The notes: generated by a model from the letters alone, not told the origin. 32,573 nucleotides of DNA from DATNPH01 sp036703315 (GCA_036703315.1 DATNPH010000047.1:1-32573); one strand, 5' to 3'; counted from the stretch's first letter, positions 1-8,732 are shown. Made by a program: numbers and translations.

Positions 1-120
1 GCTGCCGCAATGGTAGTGATGCAGCGCGGACTTGCAGCCGCAGGATATGCGGTCAAGCTGCTTGGCGAGGGGTTAAGCACTGGCTCCCCATTGACCCAAG
101 AATCCCACGGTTTTAGCTAA
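1..120 (+). CDS. tnpB: TnpB-type IS605 accessory nuclease, 3' end only
   Basis: This is the last 39 codons of a gene that begins outside the window. The end of the protein reads QRGLAAAGYAVKLLGEGL and then TQESHGFS, the usual carboxy end of cyanobacterial IS200/IS605 OrfB/TnpB proteins (an N-x-A-x-x-V-x-x-RG helix followed by a short tail ending in QES). TnpB is an RNA-guided RuvC-type DNA nuclease that helps IS200/IS605 elements persist at their donor sites. Its stop codon lies inside a 10-base-pair hairpin (103-134), the usual arrangement at the right end of these elements, where the 3' end of tnpB and the guide RNA scaffold overlap. Whether the whole gene is intact cannot be seen here. Confidence 0.75.
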   Translation, partial: AAAMVVMQRGLAAAGYAVKLLGEGLSTGSPLTQESHGFS

Positions 121-134
121 GCGTAACCGTGGGA
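103..134 (+). mobile_element. Right-end hairpin of an IS200/IS605-type element
   Basis: TCCCACGGTT and AACCGTGGGA form a perfect 10-base-pair stem around a 12-base loop. The loop contains the tnpB stop codon. The sequence GAGTGTCAA that follows resembles the right cleavage end of cyanobacterial members of this family, which would place the element end at about 139-141, almost touching the stop codon of the next, convergent gene at 142. The element is visible only at this end. Confidence 0.6.
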
Positions 135-141
135 GTGTCAA

Positions 142-990
142 TTACTTGCATAAAGTAGCCGCATGATGGCGAATATGGTCTTCGATAAAGGTGGCGATAA
201 AGTAGTAACTGTGGTTATAGCCTTCTTGGAAGCGCAAAGTTAGCGGCTGACCAGCTTTTTCACATGCCTGCTCAAATATCTTAGGAAGCAAGTGCTCTTC
301 TAAATAAGGGTCAGCTGTGCCTTGATCTATGAGAATCGGACGATTAGACGCAGCCGTTAGTACCAGCTCGCTGGCATCGTAGGCAAGCCAGGTTTGTTGA
401 TCAGACCCAAGGTAATTAGTGAAGGCTTTGTGAACCCACGGGCAATGCATGGGCGCAGCAATAGGTGCAAAGGCTGAAATGGATTTGTATTGCTCAGGGT
501 TTCTCAGGGCACAAACCAGCGCTCCATGACCACCCATCGAATGACCACTGATACCCTGCCGTTCAGGTTTTATTGGAAAATGTTCAGCAATTAAAGCAGG
601 CAACTCGTGGACAACGTAGCTATACATCCGGTAGTGGGATGCCCAAGGCTCGATAGTGGCATCAACGTAGAAGCTAGCGCCACTCCCAAAATCCCAATCA
701 TCATCCTCACCGGGAATGCCCGTGTGTCGAGGGCTAGTATCTGGTGCAACGATCATCAATCCATACTTAGCGGCAAATTGCTGTGCCCCCGCCTTCAGCA
801 TGAAGTTTTCTTCAGTCGAGGTTAAACCAGCAAGGAAATAGAGAACCGGAACTCGTTCTACCTTTGCTTGGGGCGGTTGGTAGACAGCAAATCTCATTTC
901 ACCGTTACAAGTCTGAGATTGATGAGTATAAAAGCCGACTGTCCCGCCAAAGCAGAGATTTTCGGAGATGAGGTTGGGAGCTGTGGACAT
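142..990 (-). CDS. fghA: S-formylglutathione hydrolase
   Basis: This serine hydrolase of the esterase D family splits S-formylglutathione into formate and glutathione, the second step of glutathione-dependent formaldehyde detoxification in the cytoplasm. The protein has 282 residues, the normal family length. The nucleophile elbow GHSMGGHGAL is at about residues 149-158 with Ser151. Asp227 in GTADPYL and His260 in GYNHSYYF complete the expected catalytic triad. The FLAGLTSTEENF and APDTSPRH stretches are also family hallmarks. Its usual partner, a class III alcohol dehydrogenase, is not in the window, so the gene seems to stand alone. Its 3' end abuts the IS605 end at about 140, so the insertion landed just outside the coding sequence. 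Confidence 0.93.
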   Translation of the reverse strand: MSTAPNLISENLCFGGTVGFYTHQSQTCNGEMRFAVYQPPQAKVERVPVLYFLAGLTSTEENFMLKAGAQQFAAKYGLMIVAPDTSPRHTGIPGEDDDWDFGSGASFYVDATIEPWASHYRMYSYVVHELPALIAEHFPIKPERQGISGHSMGGHGALVCALRNPEQYKSISAFAPIAAPMHCPWVHKAFTNYLGSDQQTWLAYDASELVLTAASNRPILIDQGTADPYLEEHLLPKIFEQACEKAGQPLTLRFQEGYNHSYYFIATFIEDHIRHHAATLCK

Positions 991-1059
991 GAGCGTAGTT
1001 CCTAGCGATTAACTGTAGGAGTGGGTTGTCCAGTTTCCTATCTTCTCACGAGCTTGTAG

Positions 1060-1240
1060 GTTTCAGGCTCCTTGTCGGAATTTAGTTAACGGAAAGATGG
1101 TTATGGTATTGGCAAAAACTGGCATAAAAATGTTTCAGTCCGCTTGCGGGGATTTAGTTAGCGGAAAGCTCTGTTAAGCTCGAATTGGTTTTCAGTATTC
1201 TATGTTTCAGTCCCCTTGTGGGGATTTAGTTAGCGGAAAG
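1060..1240 (-). CRISPR. Orphan three-repeat CRISPR array (degenerate)
   Basis: Three 37-base repeats lie at 1060-1096, 1132-1168 and 1204-1240. They are separated by two unrelated spacers of exactly 35 bases (1097-1131 and 1169-1203). On the plus strand each repeat begins GTTTCAG and ends GCGGAAAG or ACGGAAAG. Read on the minus strand the repeat therefore ends in CTGAAAC, the common 3' end of CRISPR repeats, so minus is the likely transcribed strand. The copy at 1060 is the most diverged, as expected for the leader-distal end in that orientation. The middle of the repeat can fold (CCCC-TTGT-GGGG in the third copy), and the two changes between copies 2 and 3 fall in this stem-loop. There are no cas genes in the window, so any processing would need Cas6 from elsewhere. 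Confidence 0.75.
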
Positions 1241-1561
1241 CGGGCACTACTCAGCAATCATTTCAGTTGTGATTACTAGATTTTCCTTTTTGACTTCATA
1301 ACTTGCTACCGTATCAACAGGCGATCGCACTTCAATAATATTGCTATAAAGTGCTTCTTCTCCGGCAAAACTCTTTGCCGAAATAGATTAGCAAGTATGA
1401 TTCAGCGTTGTAGAGAGCAGTTAAGTAGTACAGCGTTGTATTACGCGTATTACTAAGACTATAACACAGCAGCCGCCACTCTAAAATGTAATTATTTGCA
1501 ACCTAAATCCTACTTTTCATGGAAGAGTATCGATATTGACAAGAAGTTAGAGAAAGGCAAA
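1241..1561. other. Intergenic stretch next to the CRISPR repeats
   Basis: No gene is visible. If the array is read on the minus strand, its leader should lie here just above 1240, and the sequence is AT-rich near the repeats. A HIP1 octamer (GCGATCGC) occurs at about 1321, and the 10-mer CAGCGTTGTA occurs twice (about 1402 and 1431). The promoter of rsmI should also be here. No convincing -35/-10 pair could be assigned by eye. Confidence 0.35.
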
Positions 1562-2422
1562 ATGGGAACGCTTTATGTAGTAGGGACACCGATTGGTAAC
1601 TTGGAGGATATGACCTTCCGAGCTGTAAGAATTTTGCAATCGGTGGATGTGATTGCGGCAGAAGACACACGGCACACAGGCAAGCTATTACAGCATTTTG
1701 AAATTAAAACGCCTCAATTGAGTTATCACGAACACAATCGCAACCAGCGTCTACCAGAATTGTTGAGTCAGCTAAGTGAGGGAAAAGTGATCGCGTTAGT
1801 TACCGATGCTGGAATGCCGGGAATTTCTGACCCTGGCTATGAGTTGGTTAAAGCTTGCATTGAGGCAGGCATACAGGTAGTGCCAATACCGGGTGCCACG
1901 GCTGGAATTACAGCTTTGAGTGCGGCGGGACTGCCAACAGACCGATTTGTGTTTGAAGGATTTTTACCCGAAAAAGGTCAAGAACGCCAAAAGCGTTTAG
2001 AATCTCTGCAAGCCGAACGCAGAACTTTGATTTTTTACGAGTCTCCTCACAATCTGCGTGTCACTTTGCAAAACTTGGCAGACTCTTTGGGAAATGACCG
2101 TAGGATTGTACTTGCACGGGAATTAACAAAATTACACGAAGAGTTTTGGCGGGGAACAATTGGCGAGGCGATCACGCACTATACTCAGGTTGATCCTAGG
2201 GGAGAGTTTACCCTGGTTGTTGCGGGTGTTGAGTTAGAAGAGAGACTCGTGCTATCAGATGAGCAGTTGAAAGATGAGCTACAACAGATGATGGATCAGG
2301 GAGTATCGCGATCGCAAGCTAGTCGGCAACTAGCTCAGCTAACTAAACTTCCTCGGCGTCGGCTTTACGAGCTAGCCCTTACGCTGCCAGGTTATTTGTC
2401 AACTGCAACGGAGGAACAATAG
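1562..2422 (+). CDS. rsmI: 16S rRNA (cytidine-1402-2'-O)-methyltransferase RsmI
   Basis: RsmI uses S-adenosylmethionine to methylate the 2'-O of C1402 in 16S rRNA, in the ribosomal P site. The protein starts MGTLYVVGTPIGNLEDMT, the classic amino end of this tetrapyrrole-methylase-fold family. It continues with AAEDTRHTGKLL, the glycine-rich VTDAGMPGISDPG loop and PIPGATAGITALSAAGL. The reading frame is open further upstream from a TTG at 1496, but the ATG at 1562 is the better start. It has an AGAAAGG-like ribosome binding site just before it, and the 286-residue product matches the family from its first residue. The carboxy tail (SRSQASRQLAQLTKLPRRRLYEL) is the usual short helical domain. 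It stands alone ahead of a lipoprotein gene in the same direction. Confidence 0.95.
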   Translation: MGTLYVVGTPIGNLEDMTFRAVRILQSVDVIAAEDTRHTGKLLQHFEIKTPQLSYHEHNRNQRLPELLSQLSEGKVIALVTDAGMPGISDPGYELVKACIEAGIQVVPIPGATAGITALSAAGLPTDRFVFEGFLPEKGQERQKRLESLQAERRTLIFYESPHNLRVTLQNLADSLGNDRRIVLARELTKLHEEFWRGTIGEAITHYTQVDPRGEFTLVVAGVELEERLVLSDEQLKDELQQMMDQGVSRSQASRQLAQLTKLPRRRLYELALTLPGYLSTATEEQ

Positions 2423-2486
2423 ATCCGCTTTTTCGCTTTCCTCTCAGCACTAAAGTGACTGAATTTCCAGCCTCGGAGGTGTCCTA

Positions 2487-3311
2487 ATGAAATCTCGATG
2501 GTTCCTTGCAGGTTTACTAATTGTACTGACGGGCTGTAATTCATCGCCTACTTCAGAAACATCGACTTCCTCATCAAGTCCGGTAGCGTCCACACCAACT
2601 GAGACATCTTCAATTCCAACCCTAAGCCCTTCAAACCCAGCAAATTTTACACCGGCTGAGGTATCTCCATCTTCAAAACCAACTGCCTCAATCCCAGGGG
2701 ATTCCAAACCCGCCGAGGTTTCTCAACCATCAAGCCCAACTATCTCAAAGCAACTTTCTCCCCCTACCTCAGCAGATTTTATGATTTCTGCTAATGGCAT
2801 TGGCTCTGCCAGAGTGGGGATGAGTGTGGGGCAACTGAAACAATTGCTAGGTGGAACGGCTGAATTTCAGGTGAAGTCACCGTTTATTGTTGATTTTGAT
2901 GCGATCGCTATCAGACAGTCTGGAGAAGACCAATATTACATCCTCTACCCTGCTGGCTCACGTTTAGCTGATTCCGATGTTATTGAAGCCTTAGTGACCA
3001 ATAATCCTAACTATAGAACTGCACAAGGAGTTGGTCCCGGAACACCCCTCAAACAAGCCGAGGCTGTCTATGGAGATGCCACCCTGTCTTACAACCTGGT
3101 GAACGAGTCGAGGGAATACGCGAAATTTGGCAAACAACCCACTGCTACGATTCGCTTTCGCCTTGGAGCCGCTAACGATGGTAGTTTAGCAGGGATTTAT
3201 CCTTCACAAAAGGGTGAATTCAATCAGACGAAGGACTATAAGAAAACCGCCGCTATTAACTTAGTTGAAGTTTATTGTGGACAGAACTGCCCTTTGCCCT
3301 CGCTAAAGTGA
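2487..3311 (+). CDS. Predicted lipoprotein with Ser/Thr/Pro-rich linker, function unknown
   Basis: The 274-residue protein begins with a short positively charged stretch and a hydrophobic helix ending in the lipobox LTGC. Cys17 is therefore the probable lipidated residue, and the protein should be anchored to a membrane facing the periplasm. Residues about 18-95 are a low-complexity linker rich in Ser, Thr and Pro. Residues about 97-274 form the only folded part, starting near ISANGIGSARVGMSV and containing VGQLKQLLGG, GVGPGTPLKQAEAVYGD and a terminal pair of cysteines (VYCGQNCP). Similar folded domains occur in other cyanobacterial hypothetical proteins, but I cannot assign a function. It begins 64 bases after rsmI in the same direction and could be co-transcribed. 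A GGAGGTGTC ribosome binding site precedes the ATG. Confidence 0.8.
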   Translation: MKSRWFLAGLLIVLTGCNSSPTSETSTSSSSPVASTPTETSSIPTLSPSNPANFTPAEVSPSSKPTASIPGDSKPAEVSQPSSPTISKQLSPPTSADFMISANGIGSARVGMSVGQLKQLLGGTAEFQVKSPFIVDFDAIAIRQSGEDQYYILYPAGSRLADSDVIEALVTNNPNYRTAQGVGPGTPLKQAEAVYGDATLSYNLVNESREYAKFGKQPTATIRFRLGAANDGSLAGIYPSQKGEFNQTKDYKKTAAINLVEVYCGQNCPLPSLK

Positions 3312-3448
3312 TTGATTCCTCTTGTTTCTAGCCATTTTGATAATCAATGGCTCCCAAAGCTTGTAGAGCAGCGATCGCCAAATCACATATCTATTCTTAA
3401 TATGTAACTTTTGTCAAGTCCTAGTTTTGAAGTTTGAAGTGTTATCAC

Positions 3449-4561
3449 CTAACCCTCTTTGAACACCTCACTCGAAAACATGTCAGTTAAGGTGCGCAGA
3501 TAGGGTAAAAAGGTTGCCATCTCGTCGGGAGACAAGCGATCGTGCATATCCCAGCCTAGAATCTTTAGCATGTCTTGCACCAGTCTCCAGCTCACGCGCA
3601 GGCGAGGATATAACAGTACACACAGAGGAAAGAGTTCTCGTTGCACCGAGCGGATATCGTCTTCCAGAACGCACAGGCACAGATAAACCTGAAACATTTC
3701 AACATCGCGGATGCTAGCGGTTAGAACCTTGGGGTCACACAGAAAGCCGCTGTAGCTCGCATAACTGGGGTGTTGACGGCAGATTTGTTTACAAACAGAG
3801 ATGGCAATTTTGGTGCTGATGGGTAGAAGATGCTGCACGGCAGCTAGAGCGGGAGAATCATAAGGATGATTGCCTGCTGCTTCGTAGGCTGCCTGTAGGG
3901 GCATATACATGTGGTCATCCATCACCTTTAAGTAAGGTGTCCACAGCTTCTGCTCTGAAGGCAAGAGCCACTCTAGTAACTTTTGACCCGTGTAGTGGAA
4001 TTGCATGCTGACGAACCCAATGGCACGGCGGTCAACACTGGTATATTTTTGCCGTACTCGCCCAAAGTCTTTCCCAACAATTACTGACAAGCGTCGTGGA
4101 GTTGAGCGCTGTGCATAGGCATCGAGTACTTTCTGGAATAAAAAGCGAGTATCTGCGGCAATCTCCATCGGATTGATCAACTCGGGGTTGATGCCGTGGC
4201 GTCGAATCTCTTCCGAGAGCAATGTTTCCGTCAGAGACCAAGCTTGGGCGCTAGCCAAGTTCAGGTTTTGCATCAGCTTCTCGACTGTGCGCTCTCGACC
4301 CTGTTTAGAAGTAATTTCTTTTAGATTGTTGGCATCTTTAGCTGGCGGCTGCTGCTCATCCCCTGTAACGGAAGCAAAGTATTTTCGTGCCCATAGAACG
4401 GCAAGAGACTGAACGTTTGATGCTGTCGTAGCGGGCTGTGCGATCGTACTGAAGGATTTAGAGGTAGAGGCTAGAGAAGAACGGTCACCAAATCTAGACC
4501 TAGAGGCTGAAACTTCAGGAGGCTGATCTCCAGTTGCGGCAGATGCTAATGATTGACTCAT
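3449..4561 (-). CDS. Conserved cyanobacterial-type protein of unknown function
   Basis: I do not recognise this 370-residue protein. Residues 1 to about 90 are low in complexity, rich in Ser, Ala, Thr and Gln, and probably disordered. The rest is predominantly helical, with several leucine-rich amphipathic segments and a hydrophobic cysteine-containing stretch (VYLCLCVLEDDIRSVQREL). There is no signal peptide and no clear transmembrane helix. The start is set at the second methionine (MSQSLASAA), because the frame opens only two codons earlier with MFM and both are possible. The gene stands alone, convergent with the lipoprotein gene. Good coding character over more than 1 kb supports a real gene, but no catalytic motif is visible. 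Confidence 0.75.
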   Translation of the reverse strand: MSQSLASAATGDQPPEVSASRSRFGDRSSLASTSKSFSTIAQPATTASNVQSLAVLWARKYFASVTGDEQQPPAKDANNLKEITSKQGRERTVEKLMQNLNLASAQAWSLTETLLSEEIRRHGINPELINPMEIAADTRFLFQKVLDAYAQRSTPRRLSVIVGKDFGRVRQKYTSVDRRAIGFVSMQFHYTGQKLLEWLLPSEQKLWTPYLKVMDDHMYMPLQAAYEAAGNHPYDSPALAAVQHLLPISTKIAISVCKQICRQHPSYASYSGFLCDPKVLTASIRDVEMFQVYLCLCVLEDDIRSVQRELFPLCVLLYPRLRVSWRLVQDMLKILGWDMHDRLSPDEMATFLPYLRTLTDMFSSEVFKEG

Positions 4562-5222
4562 AAACAAAATCCCAATAAAAACCCATTTCCCGCCTGGAGA
4601 TTGGGAGGAAAGCGGGGCGGGCTGTCGCTTCCCATAGACAAATTAGTGTTAGTTTTTTTAGGGGTATATCGCTATACACCCCTACACTTAGGAACTAAGC
4701 AAAACCTGTATAGGCATTCCTTCCCTAGAAGAGGGAATAGATGAAGATTAGAGAAGCCTCCTCAAGTTACGTTGCCCTAGCGCCAGACTAACGTCTCGCT
4801 ATTGCCTTGCCACGAAAGAAGCCGCTAATACCACCCTGATTTACCACGCTCAGGTCGTTCAATTCCCTACTCTTCGAGAAGCCTTTTGGACTAAATCCGT
4901 CTTCTAAACTTTAGGTCAGGTAGTCTCTGCTAAGAGGTTTTGTGTTCTTTGCAGTTATTGTCTGCTAGGCTTCTCTAGCGAGAAGCTACCCAGGAGGCGT
5001 CTCCACAAGCACTTTTGCTTTAAAAAGAAGGGGTTTGACTTGTTCGACTCTGTTTGTTAATGAAGTATGCCGTGTTTATTCAGTTTTTGTAACTTAAAAG
5101 ACAAGATTGTTAACGTTTATTAAAAATTGTGAAAATTTCTCATGATCATTTTGGGCTACTTAACTGCAATTGTACTTATCTCTACACCAAGATTATACAG
5201 AGGTTATAACGAGCGGTGAACT
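4562..5222. other. Long intergenic region with small hairpins
   Basis: No convincing gene is seen. The stretch holds several inverted repeats. CCCGCC/GGCGGG lies at about 4589-4621. AGGGGTATA pairs with TATACACCCCT at 4660-4683 with a two-base bulge. TTCCCT/AGGGAA lies at 4721-4737. A perfect GCTTCTC/GAGAAGC stem with a TAGC loop lies at 4969-4986. The last belongs in style to the short GAGAAGC-containing interspersed palindromes common in cyanobacterial genomes. The AT-rich stretch at about 5040-5200 may simply be the downstream flank of the nucleoside hydrolase gene. Confidence 0.4.
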
Positions 5223-6146
5223 TTAACGCGCCCATTGCTGCAAGATATAGGCGTAGTATTGCTCTGTGTTGACCTGATCCATAGCTCTCATCTTTCTGCC
5301 ACCGGTTTCTAATTTAGTTCGCCCCTGGCTTGTGCCGGAGGTCACAATCACGGTTTCCCAGTCGCGCAGTTGATAAAATTCTGGATGAGCAAGATAGGCT
5401 GTAGCGAGAACGTCCCAAAAAAAATAATCTTGCGGGATGACCAAGGCATAACACTGTCCAGCAAAATCAGAGATAGGGTAGTGGCGTTGTTTCCCCAACT
5501 TGTAGACAAAGTCTGATGTCACTGGCACAGTATTTGTGATGTCTAAGGGACACACCACAATTGGAATCGAGGAGTGCCATACGCGATTAGCTCCAATTGG
5601 ATCCCAATAGGCATTCCATTCCGCTGAACCATCCTGTCCTGCTTCTAGACTTTTTTCTACGTTTCCGGGTACGTTGAGTGCTCCTCCCATCCAAACGATT
5701 TCTTTGATTTTTGTTTCAATTTCCGGTGCTAGGTCGAGGGCAGCAGCGACTGTCGTTAACGGTCCAGTTACTAGCAGTGTTACTGGCTGCTCAGCAGCTA
5801 AAAGCGATCGCACCATAAACTCTTGCCCCGTTTCTTCCAACAAAGGCGTTTGAATCACCTCCCGTTCATTGAGAATCGGAAGGTGATCGACAATAAATGA
5901 ATCGCGACGGTAGAGAGTTGGGAACGGATTTATTCCCCGTACCGTACTCTGTGCAACTGGAATATCTGAACGCCCCATCACATCTAAAATTTTGCGTGTA
6001 GCGCTGACAGCTGGCTGAATATAGCAATCAGCTGGGGTAACGATGATACCAAGAGGCTGGATATGCTCCATCGTCATCAGCAGTACAGTGGCGAGATAGT
6101 CATCAACGCCACCATCGTGATCCATTAGCACCAGCTGTTTAGACAT
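5223..6146 (-). CDS. Inosine/uridine-preferring nucleoside hydrolase family protein
   Basis: Members of this family hydrolyse the N-glycosidic bond of ribonucleosides to give ribose and a base, for nucleoside salvage in the cytoplasm. The protein has 307 residues, the normal length. The calcium-binding aspartate cluster near the amino end reads DHDGGVDD (residues 9-16), close to the usual DTDPGxDD. Other family stretches are VTGPLTTVAAAL, EIVWMGGAL, EWNAYWDPIGANRV and a VVCPLDIT segment. The exact substrate cannot be read from the sequence. DHDGG instead of DTDPG is a modest departure also seen in other members annotated only at family level. It stands alone with about 400 bases of non-coding DNA upstream. 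Confidence 0.9.
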   Translation of the reverse strand: MSKQLVLMDHDGGVDDYLATVLLMTMEHIQPLGIIVTPADCYIQPAVSATRKILDVMGRSDIPVAQSTVRGINPFPTLYRRDSFIVDHLPILNEREVIQTPLLEETGQEFMVRSLLAAEQPVTLLVTGPLTTVAAALDLAPEIETKIKEIVWMGGALNVPGNVEKSLEAGQDGSAEWNAYWDPIGANRVWHSSIPIVVCPLDITNTVPVTSDFVYKLGKQRHYPISDFAGQCYALVIPQDYFFWDVLATAYLAHPEFYQLRDWETVIVTSGTSQGRTKLETGGRKMRAMDQVNTEQYYAYILQQWAR

Positions 6147-6568
6147 AGATGTCTACCTGAATTCAGTTGAGCATCAGATATTTTACTTGGCTTTATCAAG
6201 ACTTAATGATGTTTTTTATCGGGAATTATCCTAATTTATTATAAAGTGACCATATTTACATCAAATAATTTAGCTAGCGGCTGACGATACTGATGTTGAG
6301 ATTGAGCATTAGGGATTCAGGCAAGATTTTTCGAGCCAGCTATTTCCACTCTTCCTCAGTCCCAAAAGGCTCCTGATAAATGCAAGTTTGGCTTGTAAGT
6401 ATTAGTAGACTTCCTGCGTGAATCGAAACTTGCCCCCCTAACCCCCACATTTGGAGGGAACTTATGATGAGCTTCCCCCAGAATTGGGGACGGGAGGGGG
6501 CGATAAATTATTCAGGCAGGAGGTCTCTAGTGTATTTCTGCAAAAGGGAGATACATCGATTCGTAGCT
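6147..6568. repeat. Intergenic region with an interspersed C-tract/G-tract palindrome
   Basis: Between about 6431 and 6501 the sequence CCCCCCTAACCCCCA is followed about 40 bases later by the loosely complementary TTGGGGACGGGAGGGGG, forming an imperfect inverted repeat. The same kind of C-run/G-run motif recurs upstream of ackA at about 15947-15975. It is a common interspersed repeat type in cyanobacterial intergenic DNA. No gene is visible here. Confidence 0.45.
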
Positions 6569-6778
6569 CTATAGACGGGTACAAGTTTTTTGTCTTATGA
6601 GTCCCTTTTTTTCAGGTTTTTTATTTGGCTTTACTCTTGGCTTATTGGTAACCGTAGTTATTGCTGTAATTATTGGTGTACTTGCCGTTTTGTCATTAAC
6701 AATGGATGCATCTGATTTGCCAACGAGTGCTTCTAAATAGCCATTTATCTCAGAAGCAGGGTTTTGATTGTCGGACAA
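6569..6778 (-). CDS. Possible small lysine-rich protein, weakly supported
   Basis: This is a 69-codon open frame beginning with TTG. The predicted peptide has an acidic/neutral first half (MSDNQNPASEINGYLEAL) and a basic Lys/Arg/Pro-rich tail (KPRVKPNKKPEKKGLIRQK). I do not recognise it. There is no clear ribosome binding site and no ATG, so it could be a chance frame. It is kept because the amino-acid composition is protein-like and no other feature explains this stretch. Confidence 0.25.
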   Translation of the reverse strand: MSDNQNPASEINGYLEALVGKSDASIVNDKTASTPIITAITTVTNKPRVKPNKKPEKKGLIRQKTCTRL

Positions 6779-7067
6779 TTAGCATTGTCTTGATACTCTC
6801 CTCATCTATTGAGTAATCTCCAAAGAATTGACTGTATGGCATTTGAGTAAGCGGTAAACGAGTGAAAGTATCGAGTGCTAGGATTTTCTTGCAGAGAGCT
6901 AGCACTGCTTAGCTTGCCGTAGGCGATCGCTGCCCTTGGCTACTATGATCTTATAAACCATAGATGATTAATACAGGTACTTCTCGATACAAGACAATTG
7001 CGGTACTCTCTTGGCTTCGCTAACTATCTACTAGGGAACGCTACAAGAGTGCATCAGTAAAGGTACT
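6779..7067. other. Short intergenic region before the WD40 gene
   Basis: No gene is seen. A HIP1 octamer lies at about 6923. The stretch should carry the promoter of the WD40 gene, but no convincing promoter boxes stand out. Confidence 0.3.
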
Positions 7068-8260
7068 ATGGCAGAAAATCCTAAGCAGCCTAGAGAATAC
7101 GATGCTGTCCTCGGTGGTGAAGTTTCAGCCGCTGCTGATAGTGCTGTTTTAGGAGGGCTGGAAGGAGTTAAGCATCAATTGGCAAGCGCAGTTGTTTACC
7201 AAAAGGTTGCGGCTCTCTACCAGGCGATAAAGTATGGGACAGCGGGATTGGATTTGGTTATTCAGGCTCTAGAGGACAAGTCAGAGCAGGTACAGCAAGC
7301 CGCTGAAAACTTGCTCCTTCAGAAACGATCTGAGCCGAGAGTAAAACAGGCGTTACAAAACCACAAGCCTTATCTCTTATTTGAGTGCCTTTACACCCTC
7401 TCCGGGCATCGTCCGGGCATGTGTGCCATTGCCATCAGCCCAGATGGTCAGACTTTCGCCAGTTGCAGTGGTGCCTACGTAATTAAACTTTGGAATTTGC
7501 ATACGGGAGAACTGCTGCGCACCCTTGAGGAGAGTTCAGGTTCAGTTGCTTGCTCTTATTGCTCCGTCGCCTTTAGCCCGGATGGACAGAAGCTCGCTGC
7601 TACCGTTGAAGATGGAACAATCAAGCTGTGGGATTTGCACACTGAGGAACTACTTGGCAAACTTGGAGAGGCTGGAGATGGTTCAGACACAATTACCTGT
7701 GTCGCCTTTAGTGCCGATGGACAAACTCTCGTTAGTGGCAGCTGGAAGCACACCATCAACGTGTGGAACCTACGTACAGGAGAAGTGAGAAGCAACCTTC
7801 CTGGGGACAGAGGAACGATTATGTCCCTTGCCATCAGTACTTCGCCACTACTTGTGGAACTATTGAGCTGTGGGATCTCACAACAGTGGAACGGCTGAGC
7901 CAGTACTGCGTTAGCAGGGGATTCCATTCACTCGCCTTCAGTCCAGATGGTCAGATTCTCGCGGCTGGCGGTGGTGATAGCACAATCAGCCTGTGGCATC
8001 AAGGTACAGGAGAACTGCTGCACAACCTTGCAGGGCATTCAGAGGAGGTTCGTTCCCTTGCTTTCAGTCTGGATGGGCAGTTCCTCGCCAGTAGCGGTTT
8101 GGACAACACCATCAATTTATGGGATTTAGGTACTGGGACACTACTGTGTGCACTTAACGGGCATTCAGATTCGGTTTTTCAGATAGCGATTAGTCCCGAT
8201 GGACAGACTCTCGTCAGTGGTAGCCGTGACCACACAATCAAGGTGTGGGGCATACGGTAG
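7068..8260 (+). pseudogene. Seven-blade WD40-repeat protein, frameshifted in blade 4
   Basis: The first frame (7068-7898) has an amino-terminal helical region (about residues 1-110, with KVAALYQAIKYG and LVIQALEDKSEQVQQAAENL, HEAT-like) and then WD40 blades 1-3 and the start of blade 4. At about 7835-7838 the repeat pattern jumps to the next frame. It resumes with GTIELWDL and continues through blades 5-7 to the stop at 8260. Together there are exactly seven blades, enough to close one propeller, so this was one gene. Blade 4 lacks the expected SPDG codons. The sequence fits loss of 13 bases between two copies of CAGT, since blade 5 still reads CAGTCCAGATGGTCAG at 7939. As it stands the product would be cut to 276 residues with 3.5 blades. 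WD40 propellers are binding scaffolds, and the partner is unknown. An assembly error or programmed frameshift is a less likely alternative. Confidence 0.85.
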
Positions 8261-8328
8261 AGCACTTCACTTCGGTTGCCCCTCCACTTTCGCTGTGGCA
8301 GCAGTAGCAGAGGGGGAACCTGGTATAG

Positions 8329-8703
8329 CTACACCCACCGTCCTACGACTACTCGCACCGTTCCATCCTTCAGGACTTCTTCCTCCTCAATATTAAAACC
8401 CTGCTCATTCACTGATGCCATCAGAGTTTTGTGAGCATACTTTTGCATAATTGTATTCACAAAAGCCTTCTCATCAATTCTCGCTCCCCAAAAATCTGCA
8501 ACTAGATCGTAATTCTCACCATTGCGGCGAAAACCTAGGTCGTAACCATTGTCTTGCCGAATGACATACTCAGCATCTGTTTTATTGCCTTGGTATCCCC
8601 GGACTTTTTTGTTGTACTCTACGTTGTATCCCAACTCCTGCAACGTCTGATTCAGGATTTCACCATTTTTGATTTGAACTTTAATTGTGGTGAAATGAGA
8701 CAT
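8329..8703 (-). CDS. ycf35: Ycf35-like DUF1257 protein
   Basis: This 124-residue protein is recognisable as the DUF1257/Ycf35 family, found in cyanobacteria and in algal plastid genomes. It starts MSHFTTIKVQIKNGEIL and contains NVEYNKKVRGYQGN, YVIRQDNGYDLGF and DLVADFWG, all typical of the family. It is small, soluble and without a signal peptide. Its molecular role is not established. The gene lies 29 bases or more downstream of a small gene in the same direction, so the two probably form an operon. An AAGGAGAA ribosome binding site precedes the ATG. Confidence 0.9.
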   Translation of the reverse strand: MSHFTTIKVQIKNGEILNQTLQELGYNVEYNKKVRGYQGNKTDAEYVIRQDNGYDLGFRRNGENYDLVADFWGARIDEKAFVNTIMQKYAHKTLMASVNEQGFNIEEEEVLKDGTVRVVVGRWV

Positions 8704-8732
8704 GAAATTCTTCTCCTTGTTAATTTTTGGGG

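Noticed and set aside
2450..2707. 85-codon minus-strand frame over the lipoprotein gene
   Set aside because: It is the reverse of the Ser/Thr/Pro-rich linker, whose low complexity keeps the opposite frame open.
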